A DNA stretch of 64,000 nt from Agromyces allii. Its GTDB lineage: Bacteria > Actinomycetota > Actinomycetes > Actinomycetales > Microbacteriaceae. Below are positions 42,885 through 53,251 of the stretch, piece by piece. Each line of letters opens with the position of its first letter. Position 1 is the stretch's first letter. The position numbers and the translations under genes were made by a program. The notes under the pieces were generated by a model that ran no database searches, was not told where the DNA came from, and saw only the letters and a list, made by a program, of their open reading frames with translations. Where the stretch lies: positions 372,001 to 436,000 of the forward strand of contig NZ_WBIN01000001.1 in NCBI RefSeq assembly GCF_009749385.1, written 5' to 3'.

Positions 42885-45659
42885 TCAGCCGACGGGCACG
42901 ACGGCCGACGACCCCTTCACGATCGTCTGGTAGCCGCTGAGCGTGCCCGTGACCAGGACGGAGACCGCCGTGCCCTTCTGCGCCGTCGCGAGCTGGTAGG
43001 TCGACGCGGTCGCACCCGGGATCGCGGTGCCCCCCGCGTACCACTGGTACGTGAACGCCGTGCCGGTCGTCCAGCTGCCGGTCTTCGCAGTGAGCGTCGA
43101 GCCGACCTTCGCCGTGCCCGAGATCGTCGGCGTCGCCACCGTCGCGACCTTCGGCGTCACCTCGGACGTCTTCGTGATCGTCGGATACCCCGACAGGGTG
43201 CCCTTCACCGCGAGGGTGATCGTCTTGCCCGCGTGCGCAGTCGTGAGCGTGTAGGCCGACGCGGTCGCACCCGAGACCGCCGCACCGTTCACGTACCACT
43301 GGTACGTGAACGTCGTGCCGGTCGTCCACGCGCCGGTGTTCGCCTTCAACGTCGACCCGACTGCGATCCACTCCGAGATCCACGGCGTGGCGACCGTCGC
43401 GACCTTGGCCGTCGCAGCCGACGTCTTCGTGATCGTCGGATAGCCCGACAGCGCGCCCGTCACCGCGACCGTGATCGCCTTGCCGGCCTGCGCGCTCGTG
43501 AGCTTGAACGTGGAGGCCGTCGCACCCGAGATCGCCGTGCCCGAGGCGTACCACTGGTACGTCAGCGCGGTGCCGGTCGTCCACGTGCCGGTCGTCGCCG
43601 TCAGCGTGGATCCGACGGTGAGCGTGCCGGAGATCGTCGGCGTCGAGGCCGTCGCGACCGTCACCGTCGCAGCCGACGTCTTCGTGATCGTCGAGTAGCC
43701 CGACAGCGTGCCCTTCACGGCGACCGTGATCGTCGTGCCCTCCTGCGCGGACGTCAGCTTGAACGTCGACGCCGTCGCACCCGAGATCGCCGTGCCGGAC
43801 GCGTACCACTGGTACGTGAACGTCGTGCCGGTCGTCCACGTGCCGGTCTTCGCCGTCAGCGTGGAGGCGACCTCGGCGGTTCCCGAGATCGTGGGCGTCG
43901 CGACCGTTGCGACGTTCGCCGTCGCCGCCGAGGTCTTCGTCACCGTGGCGTAGCCCGACAGCGTGCCCTTCACCGCGACCGTGATGGTCTTGCCCGCCTG
44001 GGCGGACGTGAGCTTGAACGTCGAAGCCGTGGCACCGGTGATCGCGGCCCCCGAGGCGTACCACTGGTAGGTGAGCGCGGTGCCGGTCGTCCATGCGCCG
44101 GCAGTCGCGGTGAGCGTCGATCCGACGGCCGCCGTTCCGGCGACGGTCGGGGTGGTCGCGGTGGCGACCTTCGCGGTCGCAGCCGACGGCTTGACGGCAC
44201 GCGTGTTCCCGCCGAGCTTGCCGGTGACGGTGACCGAGACGGTCTTCCCGGCCTGCGCGCTCGTGAGCTTGAACGTCGACGCCGTGGCACCGCTGATCGC
44301 GGTGTCCGAGGCGTACCACTGGTAGGAGAGCACGGTGCCCGCGGTCCAGGTTCCGGTCACGGCCGTGAGCGTCGAGGCGACGGCCGGGGTGCCGGAGACC
44401 GTCGGCGTCGGGGCCGCATAGCCGTCGGCCTGGGACGGGCCGATGCCCGCGCTGCGTCCGGTCGCGGGTTCGTACCCCGCCAGGGTGCCGGTGACGACGA
44501 CCGCGACGAGCCGTCCCTGCTGCGCCGAGGTCAGCACGAACGTCTTGCCGGTTGCACCGGCGATGTTCGTGCCGGAGGCGGTCCACTGGTACGTGAACGT
44601 CGTTCCCGTCGGCCAGGTGCCCGGCACGGCGGTCAGTGTCGCGCCGGTGACCGTGGTGCCCGTGGTCGAAGGCGTGCCGGCCGTGATGAACCCCTTCGAG
44701 ATCGTGCCGACCTGGATGACGTCGGTCGCCGAGACGTATCCCGCCTTCTCGCCGACGAACCGGACGCTGACGGAGGCGCCGACCACGGATGCGGTCGGAG
44801 TGTACGTCGACGAGGTTGCGCCGGCGATCGCCGTGCCGTTCGCGAGCCACTGGTACGAGACCGTGTCGGGCTGCGTCTCCCAGGTGCCCGTGACCTGGAG
44901 CACCGAGCCGACCTGACGCGATCCGATCACGTTCAGGCTGGGCGTCGTGAGGCCGGCCGACACGTCCGCATCGAACCCGGTGAGCGCGCCCCCGGTGACC
45001 TCGATGCGCGTCGCCGAGCCGATGTCGCCCTGCAGCTTCCAGTACTGGTCGCGGTAGATGCCGGTATTGAACTGGAGTGTGTAGGTTCCTGCCGCGAGCC
45101 CCGAGAGCTCGTACGGTCCGTCCGCCGGGACGTGCTGGTACCCGACCTGCGACCACTGGCCGCTGCCGTCGAGCCTCCAGGCGATGACGTTCGCCCCGCT
45201 CTCGGGTACGGCGGACAGCGTTCCGGCGATCGATCCGGCCTGCGCGAGCGTCGCGTCGATGCCCGTCGCCCGCTGCCCGACGGCCACCGTGACGGTTTTC
45301 GCGGACGCGAAGTCGACCGCGCCCCCGTACCAACCGGGCAGCACCGAGGGTGCGTTCCACGCCCGGAACTCCACCTTGTAGGTCCCTGCGGCGAGTCCGG
45401 ACACGACGAAGTCACCCTGCGGGGTCACCGAACCGCCGACCGAGCTGTTGTCGGCTGAAGCCTCGTACACGCCGACCGAGAGGCCCGCGGTGGCAGGGTC
45501 GATCCCCGCCGGCAGCGTGATGCGCCCCGAGATGCTCGACGTCCCGGTTCCGACCGCGTGGGCGGGCTGCGCAGAGAACGCGATGGCCGACATGACGAGC
45601 GCGATCACCGCGCTCATGACGACCCAGGCGCGTCGGCGCGTGGTCACGAAAGCGTTCAC
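42885..45659 (-). CDS. Large secreted protein with eight Ig-like repeats
   Basis: A 924-aa exported protein. Signal peptide: long n-region, hydrophobic core, AQPAHAV cleavage near 35. Residues about 40-235 hold carboxypeptidase-regulatory/Cna-B-like modules (SGLAAGTYKVEFRAW, LSGLAAGTYTLQFN). Then come eight tandem repeats of 84-90 aa with the pattern TPTISGTxxVGSTL, TGTWTTGT, YQWYASG, ISGATASTFKLTSAQAGK and VKGTLSGY. There is no LPXTG or C-terminal anchor. It is probably a cell-surface or matrix protein. Repeat 7 is divergent (PWISEWIAV). Confidence 0.88.
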   Translation of the reverse strand: MNAFVTTRRRAWVVMSAVIALVMSAIAFSAQPAHAVGTGTSSISGRITLPAGIDPATAGLSVGVYEASADNSSVGGSVTPQGDFVVSGLAAGTYKVEFRAWNAPSVLPGWYGGAVDFASAKTVTVAVGQRATGIDATLAQAGSIAGTLSAVPESGANVIAWRLDGSGQWSQVGYQHVPADGPYELSGLAAGTYTLQFNTGIYRDQYWKLQGDIGSATRIEVTGGALTGFDADVSAGLTTPSLNVIGSRQVGSVLQVTGTWETQPDTVSYQWLANGTAIAGATSSTYTPTASVVGASVSVRFVGEKAGYVSATDVIQVGTISKGFITAGTPSTTGTTVTGATLTAVPGTWPTGTTFTYQWTASGTNIAGATGKTFVLTSAQQGRLVAVVVTGTLAGYEPATGRSAGIGPSQADGYAAPTPTVSGTPAVASTLTAVTGTWTAGTVLSYQWYASDTAISGATASTFKLTSAQAGKTVSVTVTGKLGGNTRAVKPSAATAKVATATTPTVAGTAAVGSTLTATAGAWTTGTALTYQWYASGAAITGATASTFKLTSAQAGKTITVAVKGTLSGYATVTKTSAATANVATVATPTISGTAEVASTLTAKTGTWTTGTTFTYQWYASGTAISGATASTFKLTSAQEGTTITVAVKGTLSGYSTITKTSAATVTVATASTPTISGTLTVGSTLTATTGTWTTGTALTYQWYASGTAISGATASTFKLTSAQAGKAITVAVTGALSGYPTITKTSAATAKVATVATPWISEWIAVGSTLKANTGAWTTGTTFTYQWYVNGAAVSGATASAYTLTTAHAGKTITLAVKGTLSGYPTITKTSEVTPKVATVATPTISGTAKVGSTLTAKTGSWTTGTAFTYQWYAGGTAIPGATASTYQLATAQKGTAVSVLVTGTLSGYQTIVKGSSAVVPVG

Positions 45660-45944
45660 AGGATGCCTCCCAGCGTTGCGATGCGTCCCGGTGCATGATC
45701 GGCACGGGCACGACCTCGAGCCGGTCTCGTCGGCCGGCTGAAGTCATTGAACCACAGGCGGAGAACGGCCTCCGATTCGAGCCGTCCGAGATGACGAACG
45801 GTGTTGGCCGACGGGCGGAGCACCGCTGCAGCGCCCTCCCTCCGCCGCCGACACGGGGTGCGCCGCCGCGCCGCCTCCCGCACCTGAGGTTTCCTCGCCG
45901 ATAGACTCCGGCCGGGCGGCCAGGGCCGCGGACGGAGGCGAACC

Positions 45945-46367
45945 ATGATCGAGGTCAACTACTGGGCCGTGCTCCTCGCGACGCTGTCGACGATGATCGT
46001 CGGCTCGTTCTGGTACACGCCGGCGGTGTTCGGCAACTACTGGATGCGCGTCGCGAAGGTCGACATGGAGGACCGCAGCGCCGTCGGGCCGATCCTCACC
46101 ACGCTCCTCGTGAGCTTCATCTCGGCGTGGGTGCTCGCGGTCGCGGTCACCGTCACGTGGACGGCGCTCGGCGGCAGCTTCCTGCTCGTGGCGCTCACCA
46201 CGGCGCTGCTCGCCTGGGCGGGGTTCACAGCGGCGCGGTTCATCACGCACGACGCGTTCGAGGGGCGACCCGCCGGGCTCACGATCCTGAACATCGCGCA
46301 CGAACTCGTCACGTTCGTCGTCATGGGGCTCATCATCGGTGCGTGGCCGCCGGCCGGCACCGTCTGA
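45945..46367 (+). CDS. DUF1761 membrane protein
   Basis: A 140-aa protein with four hydrophobic helices. The N-terminal pattern VNYWAVLLATLSTMIVGSFWYTP and FGNYWM are DUF1761 hallmarks. GGAGG precedes the ATG, and a -10-like TAGACT lies at 45902-45907. Function unknown. It converges on the methyltransferase gene. Confidence 0.83.
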   Translation: MIEVNYWAVLLATLSTMIVGSFWYTPAVFGNYWMRVAKVDMEDRSAVGPILTTLLVSFISAWVLAVAVTVTWTALGGSFLLVALTTALLAWAGFTAARFITHDAFEGRPAGLTILNIAHELVTFVVMGLIIGAWPPAGTV

Positions 46368-46383
46368 CGCTGCCGGGACCGAT

Positions 46384-46415
46384 GGTCTCGATACGCTTCG
46401 CTACTCGACCGGCGG
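46384..46415. repeat. Repeat family 2, plus orientation
   Basis: Begins GGTCTCGATACG and ends CTACTCGACCGGCGG, the ends seen in the copies at 41730 and 34813. It overlaps the last five codons and stop (PPVE, TAG) of the minus-strand methyltransferase gene. Similar elements are common between Microbacteriaceae genes in my recollection. Confidence 0.7.
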
Positions 46416-48059
46416 AGCCGGGTCCGGGTCCGGGTCCGCGAAGCGCAGCATCCCGTCGTCGACGAGCGTGCGCACGGCGGGCAGCAGCTCCGCGGCGAGC
46501 GCCGCCGCATCCACCTCGAGCAGATGCGCGATCGCGGCGATGATCTGCCCGACCTCGAGGTCGCCGTCGCAGGCGCCGACGAGCGCGGCGAGCCCCGTGT
46601 CGAGCGTGATCGCCCGCCCGAACCCGCCGCCCTGGCGCAGCAGCATCGCGGTCGGGTTCTCGTCGCCTGGCCAGTGGTGCCGTTCCTCGGTGACGTCGGG
46701 TGCGACCACGAGCCGCGCCCCCGCGAGCTCGACATCGTCGAGTCGCGCCTGCGCGTCATGCGCGACGAGGCAGTCCGAGAGATGCGACCCGAGCGTCGCG
46801 CCGTCGCCGCCGAGCGGTCCGAGCAGGCGTTCGAGACGCGCGAGACGAGGGGCGTCGGATGTCGCCGGCCGGCGCAGCAGCACGTATCCGAACCCGACCT
46901 GCCGCACCCCGCGGTCGGCGAAGTCGTCGAGCCAGGCGTCGTAGAGCCGATCGAACTCGGCGCCCGGCCGGGTGCCGCCGTCGCGGATCCACGTCTCGGC
47001 GTACTCGGTGACGTGCTGCACCTCGCGCTCGACGATCCAGTGGTCGAGGCCGCTGCGCTCGACCCAGTCGGCGACGCGGTCGAACGCGTCGTCGCGGCCG
47101 CGGTACTCCCAGTTGCCGAGCAGCTGGGCGACGCCGCCGGGCTCGAGGTGCGCGCCGACCCCCGTGATCACGGCCTCGACGATGCCGTCGCCGACCATGC
47201 CGCCGTCGCGGTAGTCGTACTCGGGCACGCCGTCGCGGCGCGGCGTGATGACGAACGGCGGGTTCGAGACCACGCGGTCGAAGCGTTCGCCGGCGACCGG
47301 CTCGAAGAGGCTCCCGAGGCGGAACTCGACGCCGTCGATGCCGTTCAGCTCCATGTTCATGCGCGCGATCTCGAGCGCCCGCACCGAGATGTCGGTCGCG
47401 ACGATGCGCTCGGCGAACCGCGACGCGTGCATCGCCTGGATGCCGCAGCCGGTGCCGAGGTCGAGCACGCTGGCCGCGGCATCCGGGATCATCAGGCCCG
47501 ACAGGGTCGACGAGGCGCCGCCGACGCCGAGCACGTGGTGCTCGCCGAGGGCATGGCCGAGCGCGAGTTCGCCGAGGTCGGAGAGGATCCACCAGTGCCC
47601 CGCGCCGCGCGCGTCGGTGAAGGCGTAGGGCCGCAGGTCGAGCAGGGGGCGGATGCCGGTGGCCGCCGCCTCCGCCCGCCCGGCGTCGTCGACGTGTGCC
47701 GCCTCAGGGGCCGTGCCGACCAGCCCGAGCTCGATCGCCCCGTCGACCCCGAGCGCGGGCAGCGCGTGCGCGAGCTCGGCGCGCGGAACGGTCAGCCCGA
47801 GCACGAACAGCTCGGCGAGGGTCGCGAGGTCGGCGGATGCCGCGTGCTCGGCGCGCCTGGCGTCGAGCACCCGCCTCGCGGGCACGCGCTGTGCGCGGTG
47901 CAGCGCGGCCGCCGCTTCGGCGCCCCACAGCGACTCGAGCGACGCGACGTGGAACCGCGCGGACTCGAGGTCGTCGCGCAGGCGCCCGAGCAGCTCAGCC
48001 CGGCGCTCGGCCGTCGCGGTGCCGGTGCGGTCGGGGTCGAAGGCCTGGTGCGCGTCCAT
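46401..48059 (-). CDS. SAM-dependent methyltransferase with accessory N- and C-terminal domains
   Basis: A 552-aa protein. The central Rossmann core has SVLDLGTGCGIQAMHAS near 215 and the NPPF catalytic motif VVSNPPFVITP near 275, placing it with HemK/RsmC-like N- or base-methylases. The N-terminal 150 residues are helical (ARFHVASLESLWG, LAELFVLGLTVPRAEL), and the C-terminal 130 residues look like a winged-helix acceptor-binding domain. The start may be 48059 or the in-frame ATG at 48071. Target (rRNA, protein or other) unknown. Confidence 0.83.
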   Translation of the reverse strand: MDAHQAFDPDRTGTATAERRAELLGRLRDDLESARFHVASLESLWGAEAAAALHRAQRVPARRVLDARRAEHAASADLATLAELFVLGLTVPRAELAHALPALGVDGAIELGLVGTAPEAAHVDDAGRAEAAATGIRPLLDLRPYAFTDARGAGHWWILSDLGELALGHALGEHHVLGVGGASSTLSGLMIPDAAASVLDLGTGCGIQAMHASRFAERIVATDISVRALEIARMNMELNGIDGVEFRLGSLFEPVAGERFDRVVSNPPFVITPRRDGVPEYDYRDGGMVGDGIVEAVITGVGAHLEPGGVAQLLGNWEYRGRDDAFDRVADWVERSGLDHWIVEREVQHVTEYAETWIRDGGTRPGAEFDRLYDAWLDDFADRGVRQVGFGYVLLRRPATSDAPRLARLERLLGPLGGDGATLGSHLSDCLVAHDAQARLDDVELAGARLVVAPDVTEERHHWPGDENPTAMLLRQGGGFGRAITLDTGLAALVGACDGDLEVGQIIAAIAHLLEVDAAALAAELLPAVRTLVDDGMLRFADPDPDPAPPVE

Positions 48060-48214
48060 CCGTCCATTCAACCAAACGCCGCGCGGGCACGACCGGTGTC
48101 ATCGGGCGTCACGCCCGTGACATCCGATGTCCATCTGGGGTGACGCCCCGTAACCCGCGCGACACACGGCCCCCGTAGCGTTGGTTACGATCGAGACAGC
48201 GAGGGGAGGTCGCC

Positions 48215-48547
48215 ATGACACACGCGACGATGCTGGAGAACCTGCGGCAAGACGCCAGAGACGAGCTCTCTGCGCTCATCGAGCTGCGATGCCGACTCGG
48301 TGAGGACCCGTGGGTCTTCCTGCCCGACCTTCCGTCGGTCGACGAGCAGGTGGTCGCCACGCTCCGCGAGGAGCGCCTGCACGACGAGCGGTGGATCCCG
48401 GCACGGGCCCGCGCCTATCACCCCGCCGCGCGCGAGGGTGCGGCCGCGAAGTTCGAGTTCGACCTCCTGCGCGAGATCGCGCTCGAGCACCCCGAACTGA
48501 GCTCGGCCGTGTGGAAGGTGCTCGACCGGGTTCCGTCGGCCTGGTAG
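48215..48547 (+). CDS. Hypothetical protein, 110 aa
   Basis: A small soluble, charged, mostly helical protein (LENLRQDARDELSALIELRC, DEQVVATLREERLHDERWIP, KFEFDLLREIALEHPELSSA). It has a strong GGGGAGG before the ATG and a -10-like TACGAT about 25 nt upstream. I do not recognise a domain. It converges on pnuC with only 13 nt between the stops. Confidence 0.72.
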   Translation: MTHATMLENLRQDARDELSALIELRCRLGEDPWVFLPDLPSVDEQVVATLREERLHDERWIPARARAYHPAAREGAAAKFEFDLLREIALEHPELSSAVWKVLDRVPSAW

Positions 48548-48579
48548 CCCGGGAGCTCGGTCAGCCCGGGAGCTCGGTC
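48546..48579. repeat. 17-bp tandem duplication
   Basis: AGCCCGGGAGCTCGGTC occurs twice head to tail, starting in the stop codon of the small hypothetical gene. On the minus strand the junction of the two units creates the TGA that ends pnuC. Confidence 0.85.
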
Positions 48580-49235
48580 AGCCGGGCCGCGCGCCGCTGC
48601 ACGCGCATCCACGTGATGAACCCGAGGATCGTGAACGCTCCGTAGAACAGGTACAGGAACGCCGACGCGTAGTACCCCGCGCTGATGAGCAGCGGAACCC
48701 CGACGAGGTCGACCGCGACCCAGATGAGCCAGAACTCCGTCCAGCCCTTGGCCATGCCGTAGGTCGCGAGCAGCGACCCCATGAAGATCCACGCGTCGGC
48801 CCACACGGGTTCGAACGAGCCGAGCGCCCGGAAGATGGGCGTGAGCACGAGCGTGCCGCCGACCATGCCGACGCCGAGGAGCACGCGCACCTTCCAGCCG
48901 GCCCATCGCGGCTCGACGGCCGGGGTGTCGCCACCGCCCGCACGTTGATGCTGCGACCAGCGCACCCAGCCGTAGATCGACACGATGATGAACATGACCT
49001 GCCGAGCGGCCTGCCCGAGCAGGTTCACGGGGTTCGGGGTGTCGAACACCGCGCCGAGGAACACCGTGAAGAGCAGCGCGTTGCCGACGATGCCGACGGG
49101 CCACGCCCAGATCTTGCGCCGCAGTCCGCCGAGCGCGCTCGCGAGGCCGAACAGGTTGCCGACGATCTCGCGCCACAGGATCACCTGGTCGCCGATGACG
49201 AGTTGCGCGTCGAACAGCCACTCGATCGGGTTCAC
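48561..49235 (-). CDS. pnuC: Nicotinamide riboside transporter (PnuC family)
   Basis: A 224-aa inner-membrane facilitator of NAD precursor uptake, with about seven hydrophobic helices. Family features are WREIVGNLFGLASALGGLRRKIWAWPVGI near the N-terminus, the YGWVRW segment and ADAWIFMGSLLATYGMAKGW later. GTG 49235 overlaps the DUF3054 stop (GTGA), so the two are coupled. The C-terminus ends in a tandem duplication. Confidence 0.9.
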   Translation of the reverse strand: MNPIEWLFDAQLVIGDQVILWREIVGNLFGLASALGGLRRKIWAWPVGIVGNALLFTVFLGAVFDTPNPVNLLGQAARQVMFIIVSIYGWVRWSQHQRAGGGDTPAVEPRWAGWKVRVLLGVGMVGGTLVLTPIFRALGSFEPVWADAWIFMGSLLATYGMAKGWTEFWLIWVAVDLVGVPLLISAGYYASAFLYLFYGAFTILGFITWMRVQRRAARLTELPG

Positions 49236-49696
49236 GGGACGGTGCTCCCCGAGTCGGTGCTCCCCGATGCCTCGGTTCCGGATGCCGCGGGCCGGCCGCG
49301 CTTTACCCGGAGCCGGGTCGCGAGCCCGGCGATCGCCCGCCATCCGAGCAGCAGGAGTGCGAGCGTGAGGGTCGCGACGATGACGAACGCGATCGCCGTG
49401 CCCTGACCGGATGCCGCGCGCAGCAGCATGCCGACGACCACGGCCGCGACCCAGACGACGACCCCGGTCGGCCAGACGGCGAGCGGGCGACGCCACGCGC
49501 GTGCGACGAGCCAGCCGACCGCGGCGCCGGCGAGGAACGGCCAGGCCGTGCCCCAGACGCCCATGAGGTCGAGCCCCTCGGCATGGCTGCTGCGACCGAT
49601 GACCGCGAACACGATCACGAGCACGACGTCGAGCGCCGCCGCGAGCACGACGGTGCGGACGCCGGTCGCCCGCTGCGGATCCGAGGGTGAAGTCAC
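49232..49696 (-). CDS. DUF3054 membrane protein
   Basis: A 154-aa protein with four hydrophobic helices; [20 protein letters not shown] and [17 protein letters not shown] match DUF3054. The C-terminal 25 residues are Ser/Gly/Thr-rich. I placed the start at GTG 49696 because a -10-like TACCAT (complement of 49703-49708) ends 6 nt upstream; the frame is open to 49747. First gene of a two-gene unit with pnuC. Function unknown. Confidence 0.85.
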   Translation of the reverse strand: MTSPSDPQRATGVRTVVLAAALDVVLVIVFAVIGRSSHAEGLDLMGVWGTAWPFLAGAAVGWLVARAWRRPLAVWPTGVVVWVAAVVVGMLLRAASGQGTAIAFVIVATLTLALLLLGWRAIAGLATRLRVKRGRPAASGTEASGSTDSGSTVP

Positions 49697-49779
49697 GCCC
49701 TCATGGTACGGCCCGACCGATCCCGGGTTCACCGGTGCGCTCCGCACGAGCTCGGCCGGAGATGCTGGACACTGGAACG

Positions 49780-50281
49780 GTGCCCGTCATCACCGCCGTG
49801 CTCGGCGACATCACGACGCAGGACGTCGATGCGATCGTGAACGCCGCGAACAACGGCATGCGCGGCGGCGGCGGCGTCGACGGCGCAATCCACCGGGCCG
49901 GCGGCCCGGCGATCCTCCGGGACTGCATCGCGCGGTTCCCCGACGGGCTCGCGACCGGCGACGCCGGGTGGACGACGGCCGGAGCGCTGGGTGATCCACA
50001 CAGTCGGCCCGAACTTCGCCGCCGGACAGCGCGATCGTTCGCTGCTCGTGTCCTGCTACCGACGATCGCTCGAGGTCGCCGAGGAGCTCGGTGCACGCAC
50101 GGTGGCATTCCCGCTCATCAGCGCAGGCGTCTACGCGTGGCCCCTCGACGATGCGGTCGCGGCGGCCGTCGAGACGATCGAGTCGACGCCGACCCGCGTC
50201 GACGAAGTGCGGATCGTCGCATTCTCCGACGCCGCGTACGACCGGGTGCGCAACGCGCTTCGGGAGCGCGACCCACGCTGA
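49780..50281 (+). pseudogene. Macro-domain (ADP-ribose-binding) gene, frameshifted
   Basis: The first part encodes a normal macro domain ([46 protein letters not shown]) in one frame. At about 49985-49992 the homology moves to another frame: [32 protein letters not shown] and so on to 50281. Family members usually have a few extra residues (LPAR-like) at this point, so a short deletion, perhaps 11 nt, is likely. GTG 49780 lies 6 nt after a GACACT hexamer. An intact protein would de-ADP-ribosylate proteins or O-acetyl-ADP-ribose. A sequencing error is the alternative. Confidence 0.85.
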
Positions 50282-50344
50282 GCCCGAGCGACGCGCCGAG
50301 AACCGAGGCGAAGCCAGGCGGAGTCGTTCGCGCATCGCCTCTGC

Positions 50345-50374
50345 CAGTTGCGCCTCAGCGTTGAGGCGCAACTG
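50345..50374. repeat. Palindrome (repeat family 1, copy B)
   Basis: CAGTTGCGCCTCA-GCGT-TGAGGCGCAACTG forms a 13-bp perfect stem with a tetraloop between the convergent macro-domain and DUF255 genes. It differs from the copy at 20647 by one compensatory C-G to G-C pair and by the loop. Confidence 0.75.
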
Positions 50375-50399
50375 AGATAGGGCAGGGGCGATCGATCGA

Positions 50400-52301
50400 T
50401 CAGCCGAGGACCGCGAGCGCCGCGAGATCGACTGAAGCGTGCACGGGCAGCGCGCACACGAACGATGCGCAGCGATAGGCCGAGGGCGCGCCGCGCAGCG
50501 CAGTGCGGCCCTCGAACAGCTCGAATCCGGCCGCCGCGAAGGCGCTCGCCTGGGCCTCGGTGACGATCGCCGTGAGGGATGCCGCATGCCGACGGCTCTC
50601 GGCCACGAGCTCCTCCTCCGATGCGGGCGTCCTGGCCGCGGCATCCGGAACCGGGTCGGGGACGACCGTCACGAGCTGCACGAGCGGCGCGTCGAGGCGC
50701 GCCATGAGGGCGAGCGAGCCGCCGAAGGCGATGGGCCGGGTCACGGCGATGCCGGCGACCTCGCCCATCGCGCCGCGAGCGAGCCCGAGATACGCCTCGC
50801 CCGCTCCGAGCGCGAAGAGGCGCCACGCGGCATCGGCGCAGGCCGTGAGTCCCGACGGCGTCGCGCCCTCGGCGGGATCCGACGGGAGGGCGAGTCCACG
50901 CGCCGCGAGCACGGGGTCGGCTCCGCCCGGTGCGGCGAATCCCGATGCCGTGGTGGCACCGTCGATGAGCGCGCGTGCCGTCACCGCGTACGACGCCGCT
51001 CCCGTGGCGAGCGCGAGGTCGATGAGTCCGCCGGCCAGCATGCCCACGTCTTCGAGGGTGGCCACGGCACCGGAGACCTCACCGCCGAGCGACGCGCGCA
51101 CGAGCGTGCCGTCGGCACGCAGATGCAGGGCGAGCACCGCGTCGGCGGCTCGCCGTGCGGACTCCACGGCGGCGGCGCCGTCGGATCCGCCGAGCACGGC
51201 CCCGAATCGGGCGAGCGCCCCGATGGCGAGTCCGTTCCAGCCCGCGAGCACCTTGTCGTCGAGCGCGGGCGGCGGCTGCGACCTCCGCTCGTCGCGCGTG
51301 AGGGCGTAGTACCCGCCCTCGGTGCGCGCGCCGTCGACCAGGCTCTCGGAATCCTGCGCGCTCGCGAACCCGCCCGACGAGAGTTGCATGACCTCGCGAA
51401 GGAAGTCGGCGACCCCGGCGGCGAGCGCACCCAGCTCATCGCGCGACGCCGACCCCGCGGCATCCGCGCCGGTCAGGAGTTCTGCGAGCACGCGCAGCAG
51501 CAGCGCGTTGTCGGTGAGCATGCGCTCGTAGTGGGGCTCGCTCCAGTCGGCGCGCGTCGCGTAGCGGAAGAACCCGCCCTCGACCGGGTCGCGGAGCGGC
51601 GAGCGGCCCATCGCGAGCAGGGTGCGCTCGGCGAGCGCGCGCCCCTCGGCGCCGGACGCGACGAGGAAGTCGAGCACGGGCGCGACCGGGAACTTCGGCG
51701 CACCGCCGAATCCGCCGTGCACCCGATCTTCATCGGCGGCGAGCGCCGAGACCGCGCCGGCGAGTTCGACGGCCCCGGGCAACGCGCCCGAGGTCGAGGC
51801 GACGGATGACGCGGCCAGCGCCTCGGCCACGGCACCCGCGGTCTCGTCGAGCTCGTCGCGGCGCTCGCGCCAGGCATCCGTGACGGCGACGAGCACGTCC
51901 ATGAACGCGGGAACGCCCTGCACCGCCCGCGGCGGGAAGTACGTGCCCGCGTAGAACGCGCGCCCCTCGGAGGTCGCGAACGCCGTGAGCGGCCAGCCGA
52001 GCTGCTTCGTGAACGCCGACGCCGCCGCGAGATAGCTCGCGTCGACGTCGGGGTGCTCCTCGCGGTCGACCTTGATCGCCACGAAGTGCTCGTTCAGGTA
52101 CGCCGCCACGGCGGGGTCGCTGAAGCTCTCGCGCGCCATGACATGGCACCAGTGGCAGGTCGCATAGCCGATCGAGACGAGCACGGGCACGTCGCGCTCA
52201 CGGGCCGCCGCGAACCCCGCCTCACCCCACGGGTACCAGTCGACGGGGTTGTCGGCGTGCGAGCGCAGGTACGGGCTGAGCGCCGCGGCGAGTCGATTCA
52301 T
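50400..52301 (-). CDS. DUF255/thioredoxin-domain protein (YyaL family)
   Basis: A 633-aa protein. Residues 1-160 form a thioredoxin-like DUF255 domain ([33 protein letters not shown] with CHWC, and [14 protein letters not shown]). The rest is a long alpha-helical toroid like glycoside/cellobiose epimerase folds ([31 protein letters not shown]). This is the SPATA20/YyaL architecture. Function unknown, possibly redox-linked sugar metabolism. It follows the aldo/keto reductase by 4 nt. Confidence 0.88.
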   Translation of the reverse strand: MNRLAAALSPYLRSHADNPVDWYPWGEAGFAAARERDVPVLVSIGYATCHWCHVMARESFSDPAVAAYLNEHFVAIKVDREEHPDVDASYLAAASAFTKQLGWPLTAFATSEGRAFYAGTYFPPRAVQGVPAFMDVLVAVTDAWRERRDELDETAGAVAEALAASSVASTSGALPGAVELAGAVSALAADEDRVHGGFGGAPKFPVAPVLDFLVASGAEGRALAERTLLAMGRSPLRDPVEGGFFRYATRADWSEPHYERMLTDNALLLRVLAELLTGADAAGSASRDELGALAAGVADFLREVMQLSSGGFASAQDSESLVDGARTEGGYYALTRDERRSQPPPALDDKVLAGWNGLAIGALARFGAVLGGSDGAAAVESARRAADAVLALHLRADGTLVRASLGGEVSGAVATLEDVGMLAGGLIDLALATGAASYAVTARALIDGATTASGFAAPGGADPVLAARGLALPSDPAEGATPSGLTACADAAWRLFALGAGEAYLGLARGAMGEVAGIAVTRPIAFGGSLALMARLDAPLVQLVTVVPDPVPDAAARTPASEEELVAESRRHAASLTAIVTEAQASAFAAAGFELFEGRTALRGAPSAYRCASFVCALPVHASVDLAALAVLG

Positions 52302-52305
52302 CCGC

Positions 52306-53157
<852 letters not shown>

Positions 53158-53251
53158 TCACGGGCGTCGTGACGGCGACAGGGGTTGCGCCGAGGGCGAA
53201 GCCGGAGCGCGACGCCCGCACCGCCCGCACGCGACATACGATGGAGGGCTG

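Noticed and set aside
49687-50364. A single long frame over the macro-domain region taken as an intact gene
   Set aside because: After about 49990 this frame encodes no macro-domain residues; the conserved C-terminal half is in the other frame.
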